In this document: positions 24,334 to 34,755 of the stretch, one piece after another
Layout: every line of letters starts with the position of its first letter
Position numbering within the stretch: position 1 is the stretch's first letter
Source: Eriocheir sinensis
Taxonomy: Eukaryota; Arthropoda; Malacostraca; Decapoda; Varunidae
Length of the DNA: 64,000 nucleotides
Reading direction: 5' to 3'
Assembly (NCBI RefSeq): GCF_024679095.1
Contig: NC_066520.1
Coordinates: forward strand, 17,791,831 to 17,855,830
Notes under the pieces: generated by a model
The model's database searches: none
Told to the model about the DNA's origin: nothing
What the model saw: only the letters and a program-made list of their open reading frames with translations
Made by a program: the position numbers and the translations under genes

Positions 24334-26160
24334 ATGGCCAGGCACAGAGGCTCTCGCAGGAAAAACAAGCCAGCAGCGGGTCATGGCAACCAGATCAAAA
24401 GTCAGGTGACCCGGAACGAAGACGAGACCGCTGCTCTAGACGAAAGTCAGACGGATTCCGCTTTGAAGAGCAAGTCAACCGCAGGGAGCGGAAGCCAGAG
24501 CAAGGAGGAGGCCGGTTCAGAGGCCCCATCGCCCTTGACAACCGGGAAGGGCAAGCGTCACGGAGACTTGATCACTCGCGAGTTCCCATCCAGTGAAAAG
24601 GGCTCGGAGCTTCTGCCTTCTAACTCATCCCATGACTCCGCTGTCTCCTGCTGCGACGGTGTGTCCTGCAGCTCGCCGTCGCTCGAGACGTGTTCTTCAG
24701 AGAGTGGCTGTGAGCTCCATAACACCAAGAAAATTGTCCGGTTTGATTTTTCCTCCCACGACTCTGAAGAGACCGACGACGATGTCTTTTCGGGATGCCT
24801 TGGGCGCAAGAATATGAGGAGGAGGCGCCAGAGAAGGTACAAGAGGAAGATGCTGAGACAAAAGCGAGAGCGTGCAGTGGAAGGAATGGAGGGCCAGGCG
24901 AAACCTGAATCTGAAGAAGCTGTAGATGCCAGGAAGGAAGAATCTGAAGGGGCAGGTGTGAGCGAGGAAGTGTCTGGAAAGGCTGAAACAAATGAGAACA
25001 AGGAAATGTCTGAAGCTGTAGACGTGATCGAGGAAGTGTCTGGAGAGGCTGAAGTAAATGTGATCGAGAAAGCGTCTGAGGATAAAGCAAATGTGAGTGA
25101 GGAAGTGTCTGGACAGGCTGAAACAAATGAGAACAAGGAAATGTCTGAAGAGGCTGAAGATGTAGGCGAAGAAGTCTCCGGGAAAGCTGAAGCAAACGAG
25201 GAATTCCCTGGAGAGGCTGAAGTGAATGTGATCGAGGAAGTGTCTGAAGATGAAGCAGGTGTGAGTGAGGAATTGTCTGAAGAACCTGAAGATGTGACCG
25301 AAGAAGTGTCTGGAGAAGATGAATCCAATGCAAACGAGGAAGTGTCTGAAGATGAATCCGATGCTAGCGAGGAAGTGTCTAAAGATGAATCCGATGCTAG
25401 CGAGGAAGTGTCTGAAGAACCTGAAGATGTGACCGAAGAAGTGTCTGGAGAAGATGAATCCGATGCAAACGAGGAAGTGTCTGAAGATGAATCCGATGCT
25501 AGCGAGGAAGTGTCTAAAGATGAATCAGATGTGACCGAGGAAGTGTCTGAAGAAGCTGAAGATGTGACCGAGCAAGTGTTTGGGAAAGCTGGACCAGAGG
25601 CAGCAGAGGAAGTACCTAGAAAAGCTGAAATAAGTGTGATCGAGGAAGTGTCTGAGGAAGATGATAGTGAGGAAGTGTCTGAAGATGAAGAAGTGAATCA
25701 GGAAGTGTCTGAAGGGGAAGATGTGACCGAGGAACTGTTCGGGGAAGCTGTAGTACAGGTAAACGAGGTGTCTGAAGATGAAGAAGTGAATCCGGAAGTG
25801 TCTGAAGGCGAAGATGTTACCGAGGAACTGTTCGGGGAAGCTGTAGTACAGGTAAAGGAGGAAGTGCCTGGAGTAGCTGGCGCGCAGGCAACCGAGGAAG
25901 TGCCTGGAACAGAGGCCGTCGAGGAAGTGATTCAGTGCACGGCTACACCAGCTCTAAGCGGCGCGTCGAGGATGCAAGAGTATACCGTTCTTATCAATGA
26001 CAACCTCCTGAGCTTGAACGGGCCTGCAGTGAAGGAGGTGAAGCACATACTCGACTCTACAAATGACGATGACGGTGAGGACTATCAGATTCTCGAAGTA
26101 TTTTTTAGTTCTGCACGCAATTACACTTCCGCCATTAGAGGCCCCAAACCTAAGCGATAG
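24334..26160 (+). CDS. Intronless acidic-repeat protein with a PP1-docking-like KIVRF motif, nested in the phosphatase intron
   Basis: A 608-aa protein of unknown function. The first ATG follows an in-frame GTG at 24322, and I chose it because the context (GTGATGG) is acceptable and no earlier in-frame ATG exists. Residues 1-14 are basic. Residues 133-137 are KIVRF, matching the [RK]-x-V-x-F consensus that docks protein phosphatase 1. Residues 158-180 are a dense Arg/Lys cluster that could be a nuclear or RNA/ER-binding signal. Residues about 205-535 are acidic repeats built on EEVS(E/G)(D/E/K), with an 11-residue (33-bp) unit EEVSEDESDAS; copy differences are often synonymous and length changes keep frame. 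The last 70 residues are non-repetitive. No signal peptide or transmembrane segment is evident, and no canonical AATAAA was seen in the next kilobase. It could be a retrocopy, an endogenised viral gene or a fast-evolving PP1 regulator. Confidence 0.65.
   Translation: MARHRGSRRKNKPAAGHGNQIKSQVTRNEDETAALDESQTDSALKSKSTAGSGSQSKEEAGSEAPSPLTTGKGKRHGDLITREFPSSEKGSELLPSNSSHDSAVSCCDGVSCSSPSLETCSSESGCELHNTKKIVRFDFSSHDSEETDDDVFSGCLGRKNMRRRRQRRYKRKMLRQKRERAVEGMEGQAKPESEEAVDARKEESEGAGVSEEVSGKAETNENKEMSEAVDVIEEVSGEAEVNVIEKASEDKANVSEEVSGQAETNENKEMSEEAEDVGEEVSGKAEANEEFPGEAEVNVIEEVSEDEAGVSEELSEEPEDVTEEVSGEDESNANEEVSEDESDASEEVSKDESDASEEVSEEPEDVTEEVSGEDESDANEEVSEDESDASEEVSKDESDVTEEVSEEAEDVTEQVFGKAGPEAAEEVPRKAEISVIEEVSEEDDSEEVSEDEEVNQEVSEGEDVTEELFGEAVVQVNEVSEDEEVNPEVSEGEDVTEELFGEAVVQVKEEVPGVAGAQATEEVPGTEAVEEVIQCTATPALSGASRMQEYTVLINDNLLSLNGPAVKEVKHILDSTNDDDGEDYQILEVFFSSARNYTSAIRGPKPKR
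24955..25940 (+). repeat. Coding minisatellite (33-bp and related units) within the acidic ORF
   Basis: GAGGAAGTGTCTGAAGATGA and close variants recur more than fifteen times in frame. Higher-order blocks of about 100-130 bases are duplicated near 25300-25400 and 25430-25530. The period is kept in multiples of three, as expected of a translated array. Confidence 0.85.
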
Positions 26161-26226
26161 AGAAGGTTCGTTGCCACGCACCCTCAGCCATTTCGTGTAG
26201 ATTGAGATATATAAGTTCCGAGATAG

Positions 26227-26660
26227 TGCGTTGAGAGCGAATCTAGTAGTAGCGAAGAGGAGGGGGAACTCGCAGAGGCACTCGCTGAAAATGACGATAC
26301 TCGCAGCTCTTTAAGCGAGGACGTTGCCTCCCCTAAGAGTGAAGGGGGTCCTGGTGGTTTTTGTTACGATACCTGGGAATCATCAGATAGTAGTAAAGGA
26401 GGGAGATGGGTAAAAGTCACCTTTGGTCCGTCTGTGTTCACTGATTCTAAAGAGGAGAAAGTAAAAAAGGAAAGTTCAGAGGAGGACTCTACCTTAAGCT
26501 CTCTTAGCGATGCTCTGACCGGAGGATGTGCTAGACATGGATAGCGAGACGCGGGTGGCACATGAGGCTGAGAAAACTGCTAGAAAAAAATCGAAAACTA
26601 TATATTCTAAAAGTGTATATCTGTGTGTGTGTGTGTGTGTGTGTGTGTAAGCGTTAGTTT
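26227..26660 (+). pseudogene. Broken coding-like continuation or decayed second copy of the acidic ORF, with a KVTF motif
   Basis: After the stop at 26158 the same frame meets three more stops by 26226. It then reads open to 26544 with a coding-like composition: ESSSSEEEGE near the start, and RWVKVTFGPSVFTDSKEE around KVTF (26413-26424). Near 26522 a one-base shift would continue as EDVLDMDSETRVAHEAEK into another acidic/basic stretch, before the frame runs into the GT microsatellite. The layout (Ser/Glu-rich, Cys/Asp, K-x-V-x-F, acidic, then D-x-x-(S/T)-G) echoes residues 105-160 of the intact ORF. It is either a decayed tandem copy or the original 3' half of the gene, cut off by stops. Confidence 0.5.
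26622..26648. repeat. (GT)n microsatellite
   Basis: About 13 GT units. Confidence 0.95.
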
Positions 26661-27068
26661 GACATGACTGGGCAGGTTTGGCGTGTGGCCCTGACATATA
26701 TGGTGGGCGGAGAGTGCGTGTGGGTGTGTTTGGCAGGTGTGAGTGGGCGGGGTTGGGTGTGTGTCTGAAATGTGGGCAGACAGGTGTGTTGGATGTGACT
26801 GACGGCGTGTGTGGCTGACAGGTTTGGAATCGTCTAATTTGTTCATTCATGGTTTTTATTTCATTTTCCTTTAAGTTCTCGTGTCTTTCAGTTACCATTC
26901 ATATCACTCGCAAGTTTCCCCATTTGTTTCTCCCCAGGCCTGTTAATCTCCTAGAAAGTCGATCCTTAACTGCCCAAGTGCCTCGTTTTGCCAATCCCTT
27001 TACTGTAGAACTTCTTAAACAACAGTAGTTTATAATAATGTCTTGAGTAGTTTCGCATTTAAATAGAT

Positions 27069-27069
<1 letters not shown>

Positions 27070-27124
<55 letters not shown>
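27070..27124. repeat. (GA)n microsatellite
   Basis: About 27 uninterrupted GA units. Confidence 0.95.
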
Positions 27125-27127
<3 letters not shown>

Positions 27128-28311
27128 TGTGTGTACTGATACTAAAAAAATAACCTAAATCACCGAGATCATATTACACCAAGTCGTTAAAAGACCTCCC
27201 ATTGCTTTAATTCGCCATAGTTCATCTATTACCCCAACTAAATACCGTTATAACAAAGTAAAATAGTGGCCCAGTGTAGAGAGACGACCCGGCGCCCCAG
27301 CTGGCATGGGTTCGTATCTAAGGGGTGACTTCCATGAGTGAGGGTTATTGATCGGGTGGTCGACTGTGGTTCTGGATTCGTGCTCCCCTCCTGTCTTACG
27401 CGCTCCACTGCTGCACGTGTACCCTGGCCTGGTCGCGTACCTTCTTATCATGCGAGAATTTGCTTGGGTTTGGCACGCGACCGAGAGAATTCAGGGTAGT
27501 GAGTGTATGGATATACGCTGGCTGTTTTTACTTCTTGGAATTCATCGATTTTCGTGCTTACTGTGCGTTCAGGGTCCTGGTTGGAATTTTCTTATTCATT
27601 TCGCATTTCCCTGTCATTACTTCTTACCTAGGCTGCCACCTCAATTTTTTTCCTGTTTAACGTTTATGTATTTGCAAGGGGTCAAAGCACATCTGTGTCA
27701 GAGTATAATGTTTTGAATTAACGTAGGCAGGTAGCCACAACCGCGCATCACCTGCCTCGACCGTTGAAAGAAAGCAAGGGAGAATGGGAAGCCTTACTGG
27801 TGTATCCTAATTCCTCCACGCTTCGCAACACTTACGTAATGTAGCTGCTATGTAGTCCCACCGGTTTTAAGGCACGGTGCTCGTACTGCGTCAAGAACCT
27901 AGCTAGTGCAGTCTCCCGCCGTTAGTGTGAGTAATCCATCGTGGAATAATTAAATTTGTCCAGGGAACGTTATAGTAAGGCTGTCTGGTATGTATCCCGT
28001 TATGCGGTGTGCAGAGTGATGGGCAATAACCGAGCTTGTCATTAGCTTTGATTAGACCTAAACGATCACGTAATTAGTGCTTGCAGAATGAAGGCTATCA
28101 TCTTGTGGCATCATCAGTAACCACTATCGTCGTCTTGCTTGTTATTAGTGGCTCGTGGAAGCTCGTGTTTTGAACTGCACGAAATATAATGAATTATTAA
28201 CTATCATCACCGTCATCATCATTAACATTATATCTGCTAAATGCCTTGGACACTGAACTGAGCTGCCATCCCCTCGTCTCTTGGTCTGACCGGCTGCCGC
28301 TCCACATCGAG

Positions 28312-28535
28312 GGCCACATTCTCAATCATTTCGGCGCCCAAGCACACATTTGACAAGCCTTTCACAAGAATTTCGGGCATTTCCATGGGTAGTTTTATAA
28401 CCTTGGTGGTAGTTCGACCCTTCCTCTGTACCATGACCCTAAAATAATACGCATTGGAACCCGACAGATCTATTTATTGGCGTTTGAAAATAGTTGTGTG
28501 AGGTAGTAGTGTCTGAAAGTACTATGAACCCTGTG
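28312..28535 (+). repeat. SINE-like dispersed repeat copy
   Basis: The copy runs ATTCTCAATCATTTCGGCGC, CCAAGCACACATTTGACAAG, CATTTCCATGGGTAGTTTTA, ACCTTGGTGGTAG, GAACCCGACAGATC and a GTCTGAAA end. It is in the same orientation as copy 1 at 4645 and opposite to the copies at 18667, 19893, 48145 and 57880. Confidence 0.85.
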
Positions 28536-28959
28536 GCTGTGCTGAGCTAAGAGTGAAGCAGCTTTAAGAGAGGGAGCCAGGAATGATTAGCTACATACTT
28601 GATCGGTTACTCTACGGTAGATATTCAAAAGCACTCGAGCCGGTACGAGCAGAACGCAGACGCCATTACACACACATAGTAATCTTCCATACAATCATAC
28701 TATCAAACTAATTATATATTTTTCTCATCTGATAGTGATGACTCATTGAAACTCCATGGACATTGCTCTCATGCTGTCTGTAGTATTTCCACTTATCCTG
28801 CATGCCGTATAGACCGATATATGGCCAAATGGAGCTGCCACGATAATATACTGAGCTTATTCTTGGTATTATAAGAGAATTGAGTATGGCGAGTGGATTG
28901 AATCTTTCGTCTGGCAGCCCTGTACTCTGAGACCGGTAGACAGTGTTGCTAGTTGCATG

Positions 28960-29255
28960 GTTTCTAATTTCTCAAAAAACATAATTTTCGGTCAGTTTGA
29001 GATGCTGTATGCTTCTATGGGACATCACTAGGCCTATTAGTGAGCTATATAGGCCAGTTGAAAGTAGGGTAGCAGCAGAGGGAGGTAGAAATGACAACTA
29101 GGTGACATCTCTAATTTCTCAAACAAGGCATTTTCCATTCATTTTTAAAGTACCCAATGCTTGCACGGGACATCCCTAGACCTGCTTGTGAAGCCTGGGA
29201 TCAATTAAAAGTAGTGAAGCAGCAGAGGGAGGTAAAGATGATAGATAGGTAACGA
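28960..29255. repeat. Two-copy tandem duplication (about 143 bp)
   Basis: Both copies contain CTAATTTCTCAAA, a C(G)GGACATC(A/C)CTAG block, AGTAG(G/T)G(T/A)AGCAGCAGAGG and GAGGTA(G/A)A(A/G)ATGA at matching spacing. The first starts near 28966 and the second near 29110. Confidence 0.8.
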
Positions 29256-29895
29256 TATCTACAGCCGGGGCCCCGCAGTCAGCTGGCCGGTGCGGCAGTG
29301 TACCCTAGACCGCTGTGAGGGAGGGTGTGCAGTGCCGTGTCCTGCCTTCCATGTGTGTAGAGCCAGTGTCATATGTGTTGTAGAGGTTGTGGCCGTGAAT
29401 TCCTTGTCCCTGATTGGTATTGGTGTTTCCAGTGGGTGTGTAGTGGTCTTGCATGCGTCCGACGTCATATTTGGTCTATGGAGTCCACGTATTTTCAAAC
29501 TCGTGGCTCCTTTCTTTGTGCTTTCTATTGATGTTTCTGCTGGGCGTGTTCTGCTGCTTTCCATTTCATATAATTCCTCACTTCAGTCTACGCATTTCAA
29601 ACTCAATGGCGATTTTTTTGTTTTCTATCGGGGTTTTCTGGTCCTTGTATCTCCACCATTATCAAACTTCTCTTCCCAGCTTCATGATTTTCAACTTAAC
29701 TGTCTCTAGCTCTTTTGCCCCCGCCCATTATCCGCTTTATTCCCTATTCTGGTTCTTCCTCTCTGGTCCTTGTAGCTCCTCTATTCCCAGCTTCAGGATT
29801 TTCAACAAAAGTCTCAGACTCTTTTTCCCCCATATTATCTCCTTTATTCCCTATTCTGGTTCTTCCTCTCTTTGGTCAATCTCCCCTCCCCTACA

Positions 29896-30514
29896 ATATG
29901 TGGTCAGCCTAGTAGTTCAGTTTATGTATTATGGCTGCCCCTCCCTTATGTGGTTATCCTCAGTTCAGTTTATGTATCATGGCTGCCCCTCCCTTATGTG
30001 GTTATCCTCAGTTCAGTTTATGTATCATGACTGCCCCTCCCTTATGTGGTTTTCCTCAGTTCAGTTTATGTATCATGGCTGTCCCTCCCTTAATATGTGG
30101 GTATCCTTAGTTCAGGATATGTATCATGGCTACCCCTCCCCTGCAATAATGTCCTCCATTTTACAGTATGTGCATCATGGCTGCCCCTCCCCTACAATAT
30201 GTCTTCCATCTTTGAATATATGTATCATGGCTGCCCCTCCCCTACAATATGTCTTCCATCTTTGAATATATGTATCACGACTGCCCCTCGCCTTCAAGGT
30301 GTCTTCCTTCTTTTAATATATGTATCTTGGCTACCTAACCCCCACAATGTCTTCCATCTTTCAATATATGTATCATGGCTGCCCCTCCCCTACAATGTGT
30401 CTTCCATCTTTCAATATATGTATCATGGCTGCCTAACCCCAACAATATGTCTTCCATCTTTCAACATATGCATCATGGCTGCCCCTCGCCTACAATGTGT
30501 CTTCCTTCTTTCAG
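29896..30514. repeat. About 50-bp minisatellite ending in a functional splice acceptor
   Basis: About twelve imperfect units run in tandem, each with TATGTATCATGGCTGCCCCT followed by either a TTATGTGGTTATCCTCAGTT type or a CTACAATATGTCTTCCATCT type. The last unit reads CTACAATGTGTCTTCCTTCT and then TTCAG, where sibling units have CTTTCAATAT or CTTTGAATAT. The acceptor for the exon at 30515 therefore lies in the final unit. Open frames through the array are repeat artefacts. Confidence 0.9.
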
Positions 30515-30642
30515 TTGATGCTGCACTCGCTGAGCTTGACAGTATCCCAGACGAAGTGTGCGAAGCGGGCGACGTAGAGGAAGAGGACGAAGAGGAAGAG
30601 GAGTGGTCATATTACCGCATGGATCTCCAGACTCAACCTCAG
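30515..30642 (+). CDS. PP2C/PPM-family phosphatase, fourth visible exon (acidic)
   Basis: With the preceding phase-1 base this exon reads VDAALAELDSIPDEVCEAGD, then a run of Glu/Asp (DVEEEDEEEEEEW-like) and YYRMDLQTQPQ. The acceptor CTTTCAG lies in the last minisatellite unit, and the donor is CAG|GTAAGG at phase 0. It is an unstructured acidic segment with no recognised domain. Confidence 0.8.
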
Positions 30643-31342
30643 GTAAGGCAGAACCAGTGTTTGTCTTTGGCCGTTGGGATTGTTGCCTCTCATGTGGTGG
30701 TCCCAGTTCTAGGTGAGGGTGGGTGGTTTGGGATCATATTGAAGGTCATATAAGAATCCTATTGATGTCTGTTTGAATTTTTTTATTTTTTTTTCCTGTG
30801 CAACTTCTATTTTTTTTTTTTTTTGGGGGGGGGGGGGGATTAACAGGAGCAAATAAGGTGTAATCAGTTGTTTGAATTAACTTCAGCCATAAAGATAATT
30901 TCAATACTGAGGAAGCATACTATTGGAATTTGCCAGGTTCAGAAATATAATGACTAAGGTGTTCATTTTCTTTAGCTTTTTTTTATTTTCTATTTATGTG
31001 ATTAGTGTATCTTCAACCCTTTTACTTGTTGATTAAATTTAATCATACTGAATAATGAAGTGCATGCTTGATACTTTGTCTGATGAAATTTTACTATTAT
31101 TTAAATCTGTTTCTTGACTTATGAATACTTTATACTAATTATTATTGGCTATATATAAAACATATAATTTATTGAAGTGAGTGATGTAGCAGAAATAATG
31201 TGGTATAATTTAAGTTCTTTTCATCTCTTCGTTGAGGTTTTACCAGCAGCAGTAATTTACAATGGCTTCACTCACTTTAGGATTTTATAAAAGTAAATAG
31301 TTTTTAACAGTGTCAGATATTTAATTGAAAATAATTTTACAG
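30643..31342 (+). other. Intron between visible exons 4 and 5
   Basis: The intron is AT-rich with T and G runs near 30800-30838. Nothing else is seen. It ends in TTTTACAG. Confidence 0.8.
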
Positions 31343-33869
31343 GCTGAAGATGTGTTGGTTCCTGGGTCATCAGCTCCTCTGCAAGATTCAGAGGTGATGG
31401 ACCAGGACCATGGCAAAGTGTCTCCCTCTACAGCTGAAGACCAGCCACCACAAGAACAGGAGAGTGAAAAGATACAGATGTCCTTCCAACCAGATCTTGA
31501 ACAGCCTGTCACAAAATCCCCAGAGCCATTCCAGGCTGTTGAACATTCTTTAGAACTAAGCAAGGAGAGCAACTTGATGGAGTCTTCTATTACTAATGTG
31601 GGAGAGTATCTAGATAACACCGACCCTCCCTCCAGCCCCCCTGCTCCTGGGAGTCCCCGGTCAGTGGAAGGGTTTGTTACATCAGTGGAGCTCAATACTC
31701 CTGAGGAGAGTTTGGGAACAAACTTCCCCACAAGTCATACTCAGGACTTGAATGGCAGTGGAGTAGGGCAGCCATCGGGACCCTTCAGTGTGTACGTGAG
31801 CTCCTCCCCAGAACCAGTGAGCCTAGATCCTCTTCAGACTTCAGGTGACTTTAACAGTGTATCTGACATGGCAAATGGACAAGTGGAGAATGAAACTGAT
31901 CCAGCTAAGCCTGAAGATTTTTCACCTGTTGAAATAGTTCATGCACAGTCTACAGTTGAAGTTCTTGCATCACCTCAAAGTGAAAAAGAGAGTGAAGTTC
32001 CATCTGAAATGGAAAGTAATCTATTTGATATGGAAACATCTAAAGTGCCTGTGAACCAGATGTCAGATCTTACTTTCATCCCTGAACCTGTGGTAGAGCC
32101 AGTTGCAGAGGTGCCAGTTCCTGTGTTTATTGAGGAAGGTACCCCAGTGTCAGAGGGAGAACCAGAAATACCACATGAATTTTCAACAAATGTACAACCA
32201 GCCACAGAAATCATTACTGCGGACCTGCTGTCCAAGGAAGAGGTGGAAGCTCATGAAACTGAAACATCATTTAGGGTGGAGGATACTCCATCTCCATTGT
32301 CTCCAGCCCCAGAAAGAGCACCTATGTCTCCAGAATCAATGTCACCAATCCTCGCCCCAGACTCTCCATGTATGAAACCTGAAGTAGTGTCCAGTCCAGA
32401 ACCAGAACCTGCACCAGCACCAATGTCCCCAGAGGTAGAGGTGGAAGAATTCAAGCCCATGGAGTCATCCCCAAGGCCCACTTCTCCTGTGGCTGAACTG
32501 CAGGCACCAGAGTCGCCATTCAAGGAAGTAGCACCAGTATCAGAGTCCCCAGTTTTGCCAGCTTCACCAGAGCCAGCATTCCTTCTCGAGGAACCTTCAC
32601 CTGCACTGAATTCCCAGGTCGAAGAGTCACCCATGTCGCCAGTCGAGGAACCTGCACAAATCCCAGTTTCTGCAGCAGCCATATCCCCGGACATTATTCA
32701 ACCTGAACCTTCCCCAGCACCAGTCTCCCCCATTATGGAACCTGAGCCTGTCTCAGTTTCCCCAGCTGTGGAATCTTCACCAGTACCTCCAGTCGCAGAA
32801 GTTTTGACACCTTCTCCAATCCTTGTGCCAGAGCCCAGTGTTCTGGAACCAGAACCAGAACCAGAACCAGCACCTGTAGTTACCAAGGAGCCAGAACCAG
32901 AAGTTGAGGCACCAGTCGCAGAGAACAAAGACGAAATTCTTATTAACAATGGTACTGTTGTCATCCCTGTAGTTCCACAGGAAGAGGTAAAAACACCTGA
33001 ACCTGAAGTTGTCAAATCTCCAGCAAAGTCCACGAAAGCTGCTGCTGACAAGCCTGGAAAGCCTACATCTGCCCGATCAACACCAGGGAGAGCTATGCCA
33101 GCAAAGACGACTCCATCAGCAAGAACTGCCACAAAGCCTGCTGAAAAGAAACCAACACCACTCAGATCAGTATCGAAGCCTTCATCCACCACCAGACCAG
33201 CAGCTGAGAAGACCACCCCAACCACCAGACCAACAGCATCGAAAACCACTCCTACAAGACAGCCAGCAGCAGCCAAACCAGCAGCAAAGCCTCTACCAAA
33301 GACCACCACCACAAAACCAGCAACAGCTGCCCCCAAGCCTACAGAGAAGAAGGTTCCAAAGCCAGCCACACAAATGGCACCCAGAGCTCCTCTTACTAAG
33401 CCAAGTACAGCTACAAGCAGGCCCACAACCACAAGACCTGCAACTGCTACTGCGAGGACAACTGCCACAACTACCACCACTGCAGCAAAGAGGCCAGTAA
33501 GTGCCCCTGCCAGGAAAGTGGAAAAAGCTGACAGCACCAAGGTGAATGGAACAACTGCAAAGCCAGCTCCCCGACCAACACCCCGACCAGCCCCCACCTC
33601 TACTGTGACACGGAAGCCATTGTCCAGCTCGGCAAAACCAGTTCCCGAGAAAGAGACTAAAAACACAACAAACCGAATCCTCTCTACTACAGCGAAGTCC
33701 ACCCAGAAAGCTTCTCCAGGGACAGCAAGAGCCCTTCCCAGTAAGACAGGACAGTCAACACTCACAAAGACAGCTCCAAGAGTGAATGGAACCTCAACCA
33801 CCACCACTACAGCCAAGGCCAGGGCAACATCTGTCACCAAGTCTTCTACCACTACCACTAGAACAACAG
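31343..33869 (+). CDS. PP2C/PPM-family phosphatase, large exon for the Pro/Glu/Ser-rich and basic tail
   Basis: 842 residues are encoded in one exon. The first two thirds (to about 33000) are acidic and Ser-Pro-rich, with repeated SPEPEPAP, APMSPE and EPEPEPEPAP-type runs resembling PEVK-like spacer sequence and offering many proline-directed kinase sites. The last third is strongly basic and rich in Lys, Pro, Thr and Ala (for example AAKPAAKPLPKTTTTKPAT), like the projection and microtubule-binding regions of MAP-type proteins. That resemblance is compositional only. The acceptor is TTTTACAG (phase 0) and the donor ACAG|GTAAGG (phase 1). Catalytic PP2C proteins with so long a tail are unusual. 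An equally long minus-strand open frame here is its shadow. Confidence 0.85.
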
Positions 33870-34495
33870 GTAAGGATTTTTAACATTTTGTGTTCACCGT
33901 CTACAATTTGATATCACATACCCTTTGAGAAATGTCTTCGGAATGCCCACAACAGAAATACCCATAGCTATCCCTTTCCAGGCACATGCCGCTAACCCCA
34001 TGCGGCTATTTACCCTTCTATGACTTTCCACTATCCTAACATCTCACAGGTAATCCCCCTTGTATAACTAACCACTTGAAAGCTTTCATTTGCTTTTCCA
34101 ACATTGATTCTTTCTTCATCTCCAATTTGTGAATGTTCGTTACTTGCATAGCGCTCGTTACAGGTAAACTGATTAATAGTGTTAAATACTTTTAAGGCAA
34201 TGCCAGGATGAATGCATACTCAGCATGTAACTGATGTCCAATGAAGTGCAGCTATTGCTAATTTTCAAGCATCATTCTATGTATAAGGTTATCAGCTTGG
34301 CTGTGCATTTGCTCCAGTGTGTATAAAAAAAGTACCTGTATGTGCATCCATCATATGAACATTACCCCTTGGGGTCATACAGGCATGTAAAATCAGCTTG
34401 TTTACTGATTCATTTCATATATCATTTTCTAAAATGCTGCATGTATCCTCTTCACTTTGCACTGTAATTAATCAGTTTTGTTCGATTTTCAACAG
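33870..34495 (+). other. Last intron of the phosphatase gene
   Basis: 626 bases from GTAAGG to TTTTCAACAG. No repeats or exons are apparent. Confidence 0.8.
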
Positions 34496-34755
34496 GAGTT
34501 GGAACCAAGAAGACAATGATGACCAAAACTTCAGGTACCAAGACAAAGACAACCTCCGCAGCAGCCTCTGCCAAGGTTGAAAAGTCCGAGGTAACTGTAA
34601 GTTCAGTGGCCAATGGCGAGAACAAGATTGCTCATGAGGAGACCAGTGTAGAAGTTATTGAGAAGTGTGCTGCCGAAGATATTCTGCAGTGTTCCACCAC
34701 AGAACAGGTGATCAACACAGAACCCGTTGAATTGATAGTGAATGGAGATCACTGA
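34496..34755 (+). CDS. PP2C/PPM-family phosphatase, terminal coding exon
   Basis: The GA that opens the exon completes a Gly codon. It then encodes VGTKKTMMTKTSGTKTKTTS, continuing the basic Thr/Lys block, followed by an acidic, less repetitive end ending VELIVNGDH and a TGA at 34753. The acceptor is TTTTCAACAG. The six visible exons keep one frame throughout and encode about 1,131 residues. The phase agreement at all five junctions is the main support for joining them. Confidence 0.85.

Noticed and set aside
24558..25333. 237- and 256-codon minus-strand frames opposite the acidic ORF
   Set aside because: These are shadows of the 33-bp coding repeat: a period of three keeps several frames open.
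24334..26160. Identification of the acidic ORF as PPP1R15/GADD34
   Set aside because: The acidic repeats and RVxF motif invite it, but the conserved segment that follows the docking motif in that family (GPWE-type and RxRF) is absent both here and in the downstream remnant. Only the motif is reported.
27258..27325. tRNA-like segment (TGGCCCAGTG ... GGGTTCGTATC)
   Set aside because: It has A- and B-box-like words at plausible spacing but no convincing stems. It is possibly an old SINE end and too weak to annotate.
29453..30753. Frames of 218-270 codons, one containing the acidic exon at its end
   Set aside because: Outside 30515-30642 these are minisatellite translations. The exon is properly bounded by an acceptor and donor.
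32698..33858. A 386-codon open frame on the minus strand opposite the large phosphatase exon
   Set aside because: It is the complement of a Thr/Lys/Pro/Ala-rich coding repeat, gives Val/Gly/Phe-rich low complexity and lacks splice or start context. The plus strand has phase-matched neighbours.
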